Below, one piece after another: positions 27,595 to 36,794 of a stretch of DNA of 64,000 nucleotides. The number at the start of each line of letters is the position of its first letter. Position 1 is the stretch's first letter. Origin of the DNA: Flavobacterium fluviale (lineage in GTDB: Bacteria; Bacteroidota; Bacteroidia; Flavobacteriales; Flavobacteriaceae). The notes beneath the pieces are model-generated. The model did no database searches. It saw only the letters and a list, made by a program, of their open reading frames with translations, and was not told the origin of the DNA. The DNA is taken from positions 682,001 through 746,000 of the forward strand of contig NZ_CP030261.1 in the NCBI RefSeq assembly GCF_003312915.1. Direction: 5' to 3'. The translations under genes were made by a program, and so were the position numbers.

Positions 27595-28215
27595 ATGAAA
27601 AATTCGCGTCTTAAAACCATATATCATGAAACTTTTTCTGGATTAAAATTATTTTACAGAGACACTACTCTTTCAGAAGATTTAATTTCAAAATATAAAA
27701 TTGGTCAAATCATTCAAGAAAAAGGTTTTACCGATATGAGTTCTATTGGCGGCGGTCTTTCTGGAAATTTGAGATATTTAATTGCAAGCTCTCACCCCAA
27801 AGATTTATCAAAATTCAATCCTGATTCTGCAAAAGTTGGTCATTTTCTTTTAGATTCAATTGCTTATTTTAAAATATTGGATATTCAGAAAATTGAAGGC
27901 AAAACACAAATTTTCCTTTTAAACATTCCAGATAATTCGATTTCACTTTTTAAAAATTCCTCTTCAAATCTGGAAGAAGAAATTATAGAAAAGGCAAGAA
28001 AAAAATTTATTGACAAAAGAAATATTGCTTTAATTCCAGAATTACAAACCGAGAATTGGAAAGAAAGAACTAAATCTCCACTCGGGATGAGCGACATCGG
28101 CGAATTATTTTTTGATGATTCTAAAATTAAAACAGAATCTCCCAAAAGAATTGATGTTGATATTACGAAGAAAGTCATAGAAATCAATAAAAAGTCTTGG
28201 TGGAAGTTTTGGTAA
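27595..28215 (+). CDS. Hypothetical protein, 206 residues
   Basis: No family recognised. It is a soluble protein without signal peptide. A glycine-rich stretch SSIGGGLSGNLRYLI is near residue 50, and the C-terminus is the aromatic-basic KKSWWKFW. It follows the DUF2007-type gene by 26 bp and is probably the last gene of that transcript, since a strong promoter for the next pair begins 35 bp later. Confidence 0.6.
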   Translation: MKNSRLKTIYHETFSGLKLFYRDTTLSEDLISKYKIGQIIQEKGFTDMSSIGGGLSGNLRYLIASSHPKDLSKFNPDSAKVGHFLLDSIAYFKILDIQKIEGKTQIFLLNIPDNSISLFKNSSSNLEEEIIEKARKKFIDKRNIALIPELQTENWKERTKSPLGMSDIGELFFDDSKIKTESPKRIDVDITKKVIEINKKSWWKFW

Positions 28216-28249
28216 AGAAAATTTCATCTTTTTATAAAAAAGTTAAAAT

Positions 28250-28280
28250 TTGAAATTAAGTCAAAAAACGCTTATATTTG
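28250..28280 (+). promoter_or_regulatory. Promoter of the small-protein/GNAT pair (TTG-N20-TATATTTG)
   Basis: TTG 28250-28252 and TATATTTG 28273-28280, 20-nt gap, match the Bacteroidota consensus. The start is expected near 28287, giving a leader of about 25 nt before the 51-residue frame. Confidence 0.7.
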
Positions 28281-28312
28281 TAGCATAATTATTACTTTAT
28301 TAAAATCTAAAA

Positions 28313-28468
28313 ATGGCAACAACAATTAAAATTACTCCAGTAGTAAAAGGTAAGGAATCTGAAAGATTCAATGCTGCCATTTCCACAAGTAAAACAAATA
28401 AGATTTCTGAAGAAAAAAAAGCTAGAATATTTTCTTTAGTAAGCAAAGTAATGTCGAAAAAGGCATAA
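28313..28468 (+). CDS. 51-residue protein, candidate antitoxin
   Basis: ATG 28313 to TAA 28466-28468 encodes a basic 51-residue protein beginning MATTIKITPVVKGKESERFN and ending VSKVMSKKA. A short strand (TIKITPVV) is followed by a Gly turn and two helices. It has its own strong promoter and lies 3 bp before a GNAT gene of the toxin-like type. GNAT toxins (AtaT/TacT) usually pair with ribbon-helix-helix antitoxins of about 90 residues. This protein is shorter and not clearly RHH, so the role is inferred from position and size. Confidence 0.65.
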   Translation: MATTIKITPVVKGKESERFNAAISTSKTNKISEEKKARIFSLVSKVMSKKA

Positions 28469-28471
28469 TGA

Positions 28472-29008
28472 ATGGATTTATCTGATTTTGTTTTTTCATC
28501 TCTAAATAATGATGACGTTTTAGAAAATTTTGATTGTGAAGACGACGAAATAAATGAATTTTTACTTGACGATTCTAAAAATTTTCAAAACGAAAAAATC
28601 ACAAATACTTACTTATTTAAGCAAAACAATATTATTGCAGCTTTCTTCTCTATTTCAAATGATTGTTTAAATGATCTAGGTTACGAAAATTCTATTTGGA
28701 ATAAACTTCATCGAAAAATAAAATTTCCAAACGAAAAAAGAATTCGACAATATCCTGCTGTGAAAATTGCAAGATTAGGAATTGATAAAAATTATAAAGG
28801 CAAAGGATTATCTCACCAGCTTCTTGATTTTATAAAAGGATGGACATTTATTGAACACAAACCCGCATGTCGATTACTTATACTAGATGCGTACAACAAA
28901 CCTGTACAACTTTCTACTTATCAAAAAAATGATTTTATCTTTTTATTAGATTCAGATAAAGAAGAAAAACATAGATTTATGTATTTTGATTTAATGAGGC
29001 TGGAATAA
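28472..29008 (+). CDS. GNAT acetyltransferase, toxin-like
   Basis: This is a 178-residue GNAT-fold protein. The N-terminus VLENFDCEDDEINEFLLDDS resembles the FxCGxxxLNxFL start of AtaT/TacT-type tRNA-acetylating toxins. The acetyl-CoA loop is DKNYKGKGLS (105-114), and a Tyr near 150 (STYQKNDF) is in the usual place of the catalytic Tyr. The gene is coupled to the upstream 51-residue frame (3-bp gap). If a toxin, it would acetylate aminoacyl-tRNA in the cytosol. It could instead be a housekeeping N-acetyltransferase. Confidence 0.75.
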   Translation: MDLSDFVFSSLNNDDVLENFDCEDDEINEFLLDDSKNFQNEKITNTYLFKQNNIIAAFFSISNDCLNDLGYENSIWNKLHRKIKFPNEKRIRQYPAVKIARLGIDKNYKGKGLSHQLLDFIKGWTFIEHKPACRLLILDAYNKPVQLSTYQKNDFIFLLDSDKEEKHRFMYFDLMRLE

Positions 29009-29055
29009 AATCCCTAATTCACTCTAATGATCAATTTCAAAAATAGCAAAAAAAT

Positions 29056-29319
29056 ATGATCTTATTATCTTGTGGACCAATACTACAACCTCTAATTGGC
29101 ATGCTCTGCTCAGGAGTAATTTGCATTATTCTATTTTTCTATTCAATAAAAAGAGTAAAACAGATCGATTTCTATCAGGAAATATATTCAGAATCTTCAC
29201 CTCTTAGTAAATTTGGCTATATCGTTGCTTTTCTAATTGCTACCTTATGTTTATTATACATAATATTTATAATTCTAGCGCTTTTTATTGCTGGTATCGT
29301 TTTTAGTTTCATAAAATAG
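29056..29319 (+). CDS. Small membrane protein, 87 residues
   Basis: It has two hydrophobic segments (about 8-30 and 52-85) around a charged loop with Tyr and Glu (QIDFYQEIYSESSPLSKFGY). No family recognised. The start MILLSCGP might be mistaken for a lipobox but is too close to the N-terminus. It lies 47 bp after the GNAT gene on the same strand. Confidence 0.5.
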   Translation: MILLSCGPILQPLIGMLCSGVICIILFFYSIKRVKQIDFYQEIYSESSPLSKFGYIVAFLIATLCLLYIIFIILALFIAGIVFSFIK

Positions 29320-29431
29320 AATTCATAAAACGTTTTCGTAACTAATTGTTATATAATCTCGAACCTTTATTCTTTTAAAAGTTATTTCAGTATTTTTGTG
29401 TTTCATAGAACAAACTCAATTATAGATAAAA

Positions 29432-31075
29432 ATGGCTTTAAACACAACAAACCCAACTGGGACTGAAGCGTGGAAAAATCTGCAAAACCACTATAACGCA
29501 ATTCACGAAACCACCATACAAGAATTGTTTCAACAAGATAGTGCCCGCGTTGAAAAATTCAATTTACAATGGAATGACTTTTTAGTAGATTATTCTAAAA
29601 ACAATATCAGTCAGGAAACTATTTCGCTTTTATTAGAATTGGCAAATTCAATTGAATTGAAAAAAGCAATTGCTGATTATTTTGGAGGCGAATTAATTAA
29701 TAAAACAGAAAATCGTGCAGTTCTTCATACAGCTTTACGTGCTCCAGAATCGGCAGTAATTAAAGTTGACGGAGAAAATGTAATTCCAGAAGTTTACGAA
29801 GTAAAAAATAAAATCAAAAACTTTACAGAAGAAGTAATTTCTGGACAAAGAAAAGGTTACACAGGAAAAGCTTTTACTGATGTTGTTAATATTGGAATCG
29901 GTGGTTCTGACCTTGGTCCAGTTATGGCGGTTGAAGCTTTACAGTTTTACAAAAATCATTTGAATCTTCATTTTGTTTCAAATGTAGACGGTGATCATGT
30001 TAATGAAGTCATCAAAAAATTAAATCCTGAAACTACTTTATTTGTTATTGTTTCTAAAACTTTTACAACTCAAGAAACACTTTCAAATTCAGAAACTATT
30101 AAAGAATGGTTTTTGAAATCGGCTACGCAGGAAGATATCGCCAAACACTTTGCAGCGGTTTCTACTAATATTCAAAAAGTAACAGAATTCGGAATTAATC
30201 CAGATAATGTTTTCCCAATGTGGGATTGGGTTGGAGGAAGATTTTCTCTTTGGAGCGCGGTTGGTTTAAGCATTGCTTTGGCAATTGGTTTTGAAAATTA
30301 TAACCAATTACTGGTTGGAGCAAATGAAATGGACGAGCATTTCAAATCGGCAGAATTTGACGAAAATATTCCAGTAATTTTAGCTCTATTAAGCGTTTGG
30401 TACAATAATTTTTATGGTGCAGAAAGCGAAGCTTTGATTCCGTACACGCAATATTTATCAAAATTAGCTCCTTATTTGCAGCAAGCAACTATGGAAAGTA
30501 ATGGTAAAAGTGTTGGCCGCGACGGAAAACCAGTTAATTACCAAACGGGAACAATTATTTGGGGAGAACCTGGAACAAATTCGCAGCATGCTTTCTTCCA
30601 ATTAATCCATCAAGGAACAAAAAGAATTCCAACTGATTTTATCGGATTCGTAAAACCGCTTTACGGTAACGAATATCACCATGATAAATTAATGTCAAAT
30701 TTCTTTGCTCAAACAGAGGCATTAATGAATGGAAAAACAGAAGCACAAGTTCAGGCAGAATTTGACAAACAAGAACTTTCTGCAGAAAAAGCTTCTTACT
30801 TGCTGCCATTTAAAGTTTTCACTGGAAACAAACCGACTAATACAATTTTAATCCAGAAACTTACACCAAAAAGTTTAGGATCTTTGATTGCTTTATACGA
30901 GCATAAAATTTTTACTCAAGGAATTATTTGGAACATTTTCAGCTTCGATCAATGGGGTGTAGAATTAGGAAAGCAATTGGCAAATTCTATCTTAGATGAA
31001 ATAAATTCTAAGACTGTTAAAAGTCATGACAGCTCAACATCATTTTTGTTAAATCACTTTTTGAAAAGCAAATAA
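29432..31075 (+). CDS. pgi: Glucose-6-phosphate isomerase
   Basis: This is a 547-residue cytosolic enzyme interconverting glucose-6-P and fructose-6-P. Signatures: [63 protein letters not shown], the catalytic Glu/His segment [19 protein letters not shown], and near the end [13 protein letters not shown]. It is full length for the long bacterial class. A -7-like TATTTTTG lies at 29391-29398 with no matching TTG. It is followed by a perfect terminator. Confidence 0.97.
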   Translation: MALNTTNPTGTEAWKNLQNHYNAIHETTIQELFQQDSARVEKFNLQWNDFLVDYSKNNISQETISLLLELANSIELKKAIADYFGGELINKTENRAVLHTALRAPESAVIKVDGENVIPEVYEVKNKIKNFTEEVISGQRKGYTGKAFTDVVNIGIGGSDLGPVMAVEALQFYKNHLNLHFVSNVDGDHVNEVIKKLNPETTLFVIVSKTFTTQETLSNSETIKEWFLKSATQEDIAKHFAAVSTNIQKVTEFGINPDNVFPMWDWVGGRFSLWSAVGLSIALAIGFENYNQLLVGANEMDEHFKSAEFDENIPVILALLSVWYNNFYGAESEALIPYTQYLSKLAPYLQQATMESNGKSVGRDGKPVNYQTGTIIWGEPGTNSQHAFFQLIHQGTKRIPTDFIGFVKPLYGNEYHHDKLMSNFFAQTEALMNGKTEAQVQAEFDKQELSAEKASYLLPFKVFTGNKPTNTILIQKLTPKSLGSLIALYEHKIFTQGIIWNIFSFDQWGVELGKQLANSILDEINSKTVKSHDSSTSFLLNHFLKSK

Positions 31076-31107
31076 TATATTGATTTAAAAATATCCTTAA
31101 CAAATTG

Positions 31108-31144
31108 AAACGCCTTAATTTAATCAAGATTAAGGCGTTTTTTC
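31108..31144 (+). terminator. Intrinsic terminator after pgi
   Basis: AAACGCCTTAAT (31108-31119) pairs with ATTAAGGCGTTT (31129-31140), followed by T residues. The rest of the 320-bp spacer to 31395 is AT-rich and holds the TonB-receptor promoter candidate. Confidence 0.9.
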
Positions 31145-31365
31145 GATGTAAAAAACCGACAAAAAGTGTAAAAAACAGGTCTATTTGCACGTTTCCACTT
31201 ACAACGCAGTCGAAATAATTACATTTTTAACAAAAAACGCTTGTATAAATTTAATAAAACAAAGTTTTTTTTAGCGAAAAAAGAAAAATTCATTTTAATA
31301 CGCAGCACAAAATACAAAACTTGTTTTTCTTAACATTTCGATAACACTATCTGAGTTATTTGTTA

Positions 31366-31373
31366 TAATTTTG
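31366..31373 (+). promoter_or_regulatory. -7 element candidate for the TonB receptor gene
   Basis: TAATTTTG matches TAnnTTTG, 22 bp before the start codon. No TTG sits at the -33 spacing, so the promoter may be weak or use another sigma factor. Confidence 0.4.
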
Positions 31374-31395
31374 CCAAAAACAAATAACAAAACAG

Positions 31396-34300
31396 ATGAA
31401 AAAATTGTCAAAGTTTCTCTTACTGCTTTTAGCGTTTATTTATGCAGGAGATATTTATGCGCAAGGTAATACAACTTCTTCTATCAATGGGGTTGTTAAT
31501 GATTCGCAAAACAAGTCCCTTCCAGGAGCAACGATTCTTGCAGTTCATGAGGCTTCAGGTAGCCGTTACTCAACTACAACGGATTTTGATGGTCACTTTA
31601 GAATCTCTAACATGCGTGTTGGTGGTCCTTACAAAATTGAAGTGACTTTCATTGGTTTCACAACCTACACAGAGTCAGGAGTTTATTTACAACTTGGTGA
31701 TTCTAAAAATTTAAAAGTAATCTTAAAAGACGAAACAAACCAACTTAGCGAAGTTGTAGTTGTTGGTAAAAAAGACCCAACTTTTAACTCAAAAAAGACT
31801 GGAGCTCAAACAATTATCGATCACGACAAGATCAACGAATTACCATCTTTATCTAGAAATATTGCCGATTTCGCAAGACTTACACCACAAGCACAATTAC
31901 GTGGAGATGATGTAATTTCAATCGGTGGACAAAATAACAGATTTAACGCAATTTACATTGACGGTGCTGTAAACAATGACGTTTTCGGATTAGCTGCAAA
32001 CGGTACAAACGGTGGACAAACAGGAGTTTCTCCAATTTCATTAGATGCAATTGAGCAATTCCAAGTGAGTGTTTCTCCTTACGATGTTAAATTATCAGGA
32101 TTCGCTGGAGGAGCAATTAGTGCTATTACACGTTCTGGAACAAATAACTTTGATGGTTCTGCTTATTTCTTATACAGAGATCAATCTTTAGCTGGAAAAA
32201 CGCCGCAAAGATCAAGCAGCACTGCTGAAAGAAAAAAATTAGCTGACTTTACAGCTCAAACTTACGGTGTAAGAGCTGGAGGAGCAATTATTAAAGATAA
32301 ATTATTCTACTTCATCAATTACGAAAGACAAGACAACCAAACACCAGCTCCTTTTGATATCAACAATTATACTGGTAACATTGGTGTAAACGGTACGACT
32401 CCTTATAGCGGTGCTCTTGCTCAAGAAAGAATTGATGCATTGACTAACTACTTAGGAACTGCTTACGGATATAACCCAGGTGGTTACAGCAACAACACTC
32501 AAACTTTAGTTTCTGATAAATTAATTGCTAAAGTTGACTGGAACCTTAACGACAATCACAAAATCTCTGTTAAGAACAGTTATGTTAAAGCTACAAACTT
32601 TTCACCATACCGTTCTACTGCAACATCATTAAACTTTACAAATGGTGCGCAAGAATTTACATCTACAACAAACTCTTCTTCTCTTGAGTGGAATGCAAGA
32701 ATTAGCAACAAATTCTCAAACAACTTAGTAGTTGGTTACACTTCAGTAAATGACGACAGAGATCCTTCAGGAAATCCTTTCCCAACTGTAGAGATTAGAG
32801 ATGGTTCTGGAAATATTTACTTTGGAGCTGAGACAAACTCAACTGCAAACTTATTAAACCAAAGAATCCTTACTGTTACAGATAACTTCGAGATTAACAC
32901 TGGAAGACACAATATCCTTATTGGTACTCACAATGAATTTTCTTACGCTAAAAACGTATTTATTTCAAGAAACTTTGGTTACTACCAATTTAACAGCTTA
33001 AATGATTTCATGAACAACGCTAAACCAATCAGATTCCGTTTAGGATACTCATTGTTTGGTGGTTCAGGAGATGACTCTCAAGGAGCTGCAGAATTTAACA
33101 TGAACCAATATGGTTTATATGTTCAAGATAACATTAGAGTTACTGACAACTTTAGAGTATCTTTAGGTGTACGTGCTGACATGCCAGTTTGGGAAGACGG
33201 TAACGTAAACACAGATTTCAACACTAGAACTGTAGGTTTATTAGAAGCTGCAGGAAAAGATTTAAAAGGAGCAAGAGTTGGACAAGCTATTGAAAATACA
33301 GTGCACTTCTCTCCAAGAGTTGGATTTAACTATGACGTAAACGGAGACAAAGAAACTCAAGTACGTGGTGGTGTTGGTGTATTTACATCAAGAGTACCAT
33401 TAGTATGGCCAGGTGGAGCTTACAACAACAACGGTATTTCTCAAAATGCTATTGACATTAGAACTACTGCTGCTGCTCCATTCTTCAACCCAAATACTTC
33501 TGTAGACAGCCAGCTTTACAACAATGGTGTGCCTTTAGGTCCACTTCCAGGAAGCGGACAAGCAGGTGGTAACATCGATTTATTTGCAAAAGATTTCAAA
33601 TTACCACAAGTTTTAAAAGCGAGTCTTGCTTTTGACCGTAAACTTCCAGGTGGATTAGTATTAACTGCAGAAGCTATCTACAATGATAACTTAAATGCAA
33701 TTCAATATCAAAACTTAAACGTTGCAGGTCCACAAACATACACTACAGGTGCTGATGTTAGACCAAGATACAATGGTGTACTTGTAGACAGCAAATACCA
33801 AGGTATTTACTTAGCTTCTAACAAAAAAGCTGGTAGCGCTTGGAATACAAATTTAACTTTGACTAAATACTTCCAATCAGATTTTATTGATGCAAACATT
33901 TCTGCAACTTACTCTTATGGAGAATCTAATGTTTGGATGGATGCTACAAGTTCTCAAAACAGTTCACAATGGCAATACATGGAAACTGTTAACGGTTCAA
34001 ATGTTATCCCTGGTGTAACTAGATCAGATTTTGAGCAAGGTTCAAGAGTTATGGCTAACTCTTCTATCAAATTCAAATGGAACAATTACATGAAAACTAC
34101 TGTAGGTTTATACTACGAAGGTGCTCAAGGAACTCCATTTAGCTATGTATACAATGACAATGGTAGAATCTTAGGTGATACTTTCCAAAACTCAGCTTTA
34201 GTATATGTTCCAGCTAACAGAAGCGAAATTAACTTAGTTACAGTTACAGGAAATGCTTTAACTCCAGATCAACAATGGGAAGCACTTAACAGCTTCATCT

Positions 34301-34677
34301 CAGGTAATAAATACTTAGAGAGCAGAAGAGGTAAATATACTGAGCGTAACGGTGATCGTTTAGCTTGGAGCCACGTAATTGACTTAAAATTAGCTCAAGA
34401 GTTTAAAATCAATGTGAATAACAAAAGCCATAAATTAGAATTTACAGCTGACGTTTTCAACTTCACAAACATGTTAAACAAAAACTGGGGAAGAAGATTC
34501 TTTGCTACAAATGATCAAGCATTAATGCTTCAACAAGTTGGTTTCTTAGCAGACGGAACTACTCCAACATTCAACTTTAATCCAAATGTTGCAAACAGCA
34601 TCAACCAAATTGATGATGTAGGTTTACAATCAGCAAGATGGCAGATGCAAGTTGGAGCTAGATACTCTTTCAACTAA
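31396..34677 (+). CDS. TonB-dependent receptor with CarboxypepD regulatory-like domain
   Basis: This is a 1093-residue outer-membrane protein. It has signal peptide 1-22 (ending YAGDIYAQG), a carboxypeptidase-regulatory-like beta domain (about 28-112, SINGVVNDSQNKSLPGATIL), a plug (about 125-250, ending SGFAGGAISAITRSG), then a large 22-strand-type barrel ending QMQVGARYSFN with terminal aromatic. It belongs to the Oar-like group (OmpA-related TonB receptors), not to SusC, and no susD follows. The ligand is unknown. Its codons favour AAC, TTC and GGT more than its neighbours do, suggesting high expression. It is monocistronic, with a terminator directly after it. Confidence 0.92.
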   Translation: MKKLSKFLLLLLAFIYAGDIYAQGNTTSSINGVVNDSQNKSLPGATILAVHEASGSRYSTTTDFDGHFRISNMRVGGPYKIEVTFIGFTTYTESGVYLQLGDSKNLKVILKDETNQLSEVVVVGKKDPTFNSKKTGAQTIIDHDKINELPSLSRNIADFARLTPQAQLRGDDVISIGGQNNRFNAIYIDGAVNNDVFGLAANGTNGGQTGVSPISLDAIEQFQVSVSPYDVKLSGFAGGAISAITRSGTNNFDGSAYFLYRDQSLAGKTPQRSSSTAERKKLADFTAQTYGVRAGGAIIKDKLFYFINYERQDNQTPAPFDINNYTGNIGVNGTTPYSGALAQERIDALTNYLGTAYGYNPGGYSNNTQTLVSDKLIAKVDWNLNDNHKISVKNSYVKATNFSPYRSTATSLNFTNGAQEFTSTTNSSSLEWNARISNKFSNNLVVGYTSVNDDRDPSGNPFPTVEIRDGSGNIYFGAETNSTANLLNQRILTVTDNFEINTGRHNILIGTHNEFSYAKNVFISRNFGYYQFNSLNDFMNNAKPIRFRLGYSLFGGSGDDSQGAAEFNMNQYGLYVQDNIRVTDNFRVSLGVRADMPVWEDGNVNTDFNTRTVGLLEAAGKDLKGARVGQAIENTVHFSPRVGFNYDVNGDKETQVRGGVGVFTSRVPLVWPGGAYNNNGISQNAIDIRTTAAAPFFNPNTSVDSQLYNNGVPLGPLPGSGQAGGNIDLFAKDFKLPQVLKASLAFDRKLPGGLVLTAEAIYNDNLNAIQYQNLNVAGPQTYTTGADVRPRYNGVLVDSKYQGIYLASNKKAGSAWNTNLTLTKYFQSDFIDANISATYSYGESNVWMDATSSQNSSQWQYMETVNGSNVIPGVTRSDFEQGSRVMANSSIKFKWNNYMKTTVGLYYEGAQGTPFSYVYNDNGRILGDTFQNSALVYVPANRSEINLVTVTGNALTPDQQWEALNSFISGNKYLESRRGKYTERNGDRLAWSHVIDLKLAQEFKINVNNKSHKLEFTADVFNFTNMLNKNWGRRFFATNDQALMLQQVGFLADGTTPTFNFNPNVANSINQIDDVGLQSARWQMQVGARYSFN

Positions 34678-34699
34678 TAAAGAACCATCCTAAATAATT

Positions 34700-34739
34700 A
34701 AAACGGCATAGACTTTTAAGTTTAATGCCGTTTTTTTTT
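34700..34739 (+). terminator. Intrinsic terminator after the TonB receptor gene
   Basis: AAAACGGCAT (34700-34709) pairs with ATGCCGTTTT (34725-34734), then a T-run to 34739. Confidence 0.85.
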
Positions 34740-34781
34740 AGTCATTTTTGTTATATTTGTTTTTAAACAAAAACATCATTT

Positions 34782-35204
34782 ATGAATAATTTTATAAAAG
34801 AATTACACTCTGGCTGGGCTTACTTAGCATTGCTTCTTTTACTTGTTGCAGTTGTTAACGCAATCATCGGAGTAAAATCAAAAAAAGATTTTACAGCTAA
34901 AGATCGTAAAATCGCTTTATTTGCTTTAATTGGAACTCATACTCAATTATTGATTGGTTTAATACTATATTTTGTTTCTCCCCTTGGAAAAGCAGCTTTT
35001 GGCCAAATGTCAAATGCAGAATTAAGATTAACATCATTGGAGCACCCTCTAATTAATATTATTGCTATCATCTTGATTACTATTGGATGGTCTAAACATA
35101 AAAAATTAATCAACAGCGAAGCTAAATTTAAAACCTTTGCTATATTTTACGGATTAGGATTATTACTAATTTTAAGTAGAATTCCATGGAATCTTTGGTT
35201 CTAA
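34782..35204 (+). CDS. Four-TM membrane protein, cytochrome b-like
   Basis: This is a 140-residue integral membrane protein with four hydrophobic segments (about 12-30, 45-65, 85-103, 118-136). Histidines lie at or near segment ends: LHSGWAYL (His9), GTHTQLL, LEHPLIN and WSKHKKL. Two of these could ligate heme b, and similar proteins are often labelled cytochrome b, but I cannot confirm heme binding. A -7-like TATATTTG is at 34752-34759. Probably monocistronic, between two terminators. Confidence 0.7.
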   Translation: MNNFIKELHSGWAYLALLLLLVAVVNAIIGVKSKKDFTAKDRKIALFALIGTHTQLLIGLILYFVSPLGKAAFGQMSNAELRLTSLEHPLINIIAIILITIGWSKHKKLINSEAKFKTFAIFYGLGLLLILSRIPWNLWF

Positions 35205-35216
35205 AAAATACCAATT

Positions 35217-35243
35217 AAAAAGCCCTTCATCAGGGCTTTTTTT
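35217..35243 (+). terminator. Intrinsic terminator
   Basis: AAAAAGCCCT (35217-35226) and AGGGCTTTTT (35232-35241) form a 10-bp stem with a 5-nt loop and trailing T residues. Confidence 0.85.
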
Positions 35244-35296
35244 ATCTCGGCATATTATTTGTACAAACTCCCCCCAAGTCTGAAAAAAAATAACCC

Positions 35297-35788
35297 ATGA
35301 GAAATAAAAAACACATTTTATTCGCCACAATCGCTTTGACTATAATTAGCAGCTTTACTTATATTATAAGCCAAACCAAACCTACAACAGAACCCAAAAT
35401 TATTCAAGATACCGTAAAAAATGCAAGACCAAACATTATTGCACTACCCGTAGATTCGGTATTTACAGACAAAGGTTTAAAACTTAGACCATACAAAAAA
35501 AACGCCCACGCATCCTACTACGCTGATCGTTTTAATGGAAAAAGAACTGCTAATGGAAGCCGATTTAACAATAATCAATACACTGCAGCCCACAAAAAAC
35601 TTCCTTTTGGAACGAGAGTCAAAGTGACTAACGAAGCAAATGGAAAATTTGTAATCGTAAAAATTACAGACCGCGGTCCTTTTGTAAAAACCCGCGAAAT
35701 AGATTTGTCAAAAAGAGCTTTTATGGACATAACAAAACAGAAAGGCGCAGGCGCAATGAAAGTTACCATTGAAACTATAGTAGAATAA
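35297..35788 (+). CDS. RlpA-like septal ring lytic transglycosylase family protein
   Basis: This is a 163-residue exported protein with N-terminal hydrophobic segment (about 6-24). The double-psi beta-barrel domain (about 70-160) shows the RlpA pattern ASYYADRFNGKRTANGSRFN, KLPFGTRVKVTN and ITDRGPFVKTREIDLSKRA, including the catalytic-type Asp in TDRGP. RlpA proteins cleave or bind denuded glycan strands at the septum. It lacks the SPOR domain seen in larger RlpA proteins, as is common for short family members. It converges on the DinB gene with a shared terminator. Confidence 0.9.
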   Translation: MRNKKHILFATIALTIISSFTYIISQTKPTTEPKIIQDTVKNARPNIIALPVDSVFTDKGLKLRPYKKNAHASYYADRFNGKRTANGSRFNNNQYTAAHKKLPFGTRVKVTNEANGKFVIVKITDRGPFVKTREIDLSKRAFMDITKQKGAGAMKVTIETIVE

Positions 35789-35817
35789 AAAAATCCCGCT
35801 TTGAAGCGGGATTTTTT
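35788..35817. terminator. Bidirectional terminator between rlpA-like and DinB genes
   Basis: AAAAAATCCCGCT and AGCGGGATTTTTT form a strong stem with loop TTGA. Flanking A- and T-runs suit both convergent genes. Confidence 0.88.
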
Positions 35818-36275
35818 TATTCTACCAATTTTCGAATACTCATTATAATTCCAGTGTGAATGCCTTCGTGATAATTATTGAAATCCAGGGCATCTTGAAC
35901 ATTTCTAAGAGTAAAACCCATGCTGGTTGTATATTCGTTATAATCGACAAAAAGTCCGCTTTCAAAATCATTTTTTGTTTTTTCAAATGTGCTCAAAAGA
36001 AATGATTTAATTTCATCAACTTCTTCCTGAGAAACATCTCCTTCAGGCTTGGTTCCTTTTCGATACTTCAAAATAAAATCTTCCGAAACCATCGCTGGAA
36101 GTCCTGACAATTTATAAACTAATGTCTGCTGTGCCGCTAAGCAATGCGCTGCATTCCAGATAATATTATTACTAAAACCCTGCGGAATTGTGTTTAATTG
36201 CTCTAAAGAATGGCTTTCCACTATCTTCAAGAGAATTTCTCTTATAGTTTTCTGTGTTTCAAAAACGGAACTCAT
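35817..36275 (-). CDS. DinB family protein
   Basis: This is a 152-residue four-helix-bundle protein of the DinB/YfiT-like metalloenzyme superfamily. Putative metal ligands: His in IWNAAHCLAAQQTL (about 42) and HEGIHTG (His-x3-His, near 137 and 141). Relatives include bacillithiol- and mycothiol-dependent transferases and DNA-damage-inducible proteins. Members of this size in Bacteroidota have no assigned substrate. It is cytosolic. It overlaps the terminator at its 3' end and diverges from the ArsC-like gene. Confidence 0.85.
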   Translation of the reverse strand: MSSVFETQKTIREILLKIVESHSLEQLNTIPQGFSNNIIWNAAHCLAAQQTLVYKLSGLPAMVSEDFILKYRKGTKPEGDVSQEEVDEIKSFLLSTFEKTKNDFESGLFVDYNEYTTSMGFTLRNVQDALDFNNYHEGIHTGIIMSIRKLVE

Positions 36276-36354
36276 ATTATTATTTTTTTTCTAAAATTAG
36301 ACAATTTTAAGTTTCAAATGAATTTTCTTTGTACTCTAATAAAATTCAAAGATC

Positions 36355-36702
36355 ATGAACAAAATATACTATTTAGCTTCTTGCGACACGTGCCGAAAAA
36401 TCATCAAAAGTTTACCCGAAAACAATTTGGTTTTTCAAGATATCAGACAAAATCCTATCACTGAAGCTGAACTTGAAGAAATGTATAAGCTTTCTGGAAG
36501 TTATGAGGCTTTATTCAGCAAAAAAGCACAATTGTATAAATCGATGGATTTAAAAAACAAATCTTTGACTGAAGCCGATTTTAAAAAATACATTTTAGAA
36601 CATTATACTTTCTTAAGCCGTCCGGTTTTTATAATTAACGGCAAAATTTACATTGGCAACAGCCAAAAAAATATTGCAGAGGTTATAAAAGCATTGTCGT
36701 AA
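36355..36702 (+). CDS. ArsC/Spx family thioredoxin-fold protein
   Basis: This is a 115-residue protein. The motif ASCDTCRKII gives CxxC at about residues 9-12. The thioredoxin-like fold has the cis-Pro region LSRPVFIINGKIYIG near 88-102. True ArsC has a single CX5R motif and arsenate-binding Arg residues, while Spx has CxxC plus RNA polymerase contacts. This sequence is intermediate, as in the many arsenate reductase family proteins of Bacteroidota. There is no arsR or arsenite pump nearby, so a general redox role is more likely than arsenate reduction. Confidence 0.85.
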   Translation: MNKIYYLASCDTCRKIIKSLPENNLVFQDIRQNPITEAELEEMYKLSGSYEALFSKKAQLYKSMDLKNKSLTEADFKKYILEHYTFLSRPVFIINGKIYIGNSQKNIAEVIKALS

Positions 36703-36794
36703 GAATCTTAAAAGTTTGATGTACGAAACTGATTAACAATTACAACACAAACCAGCAAACTTTTATTTATCTTTGCGCCTTTATACTCAATTAT

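Noticed and set aside
36355..36702. Arsenic resistance locus
   Set aside because: Only an ArsC-like thioredoxin-fold gene is present; no ArsR, ArsB or ACR3 gene is nearby.
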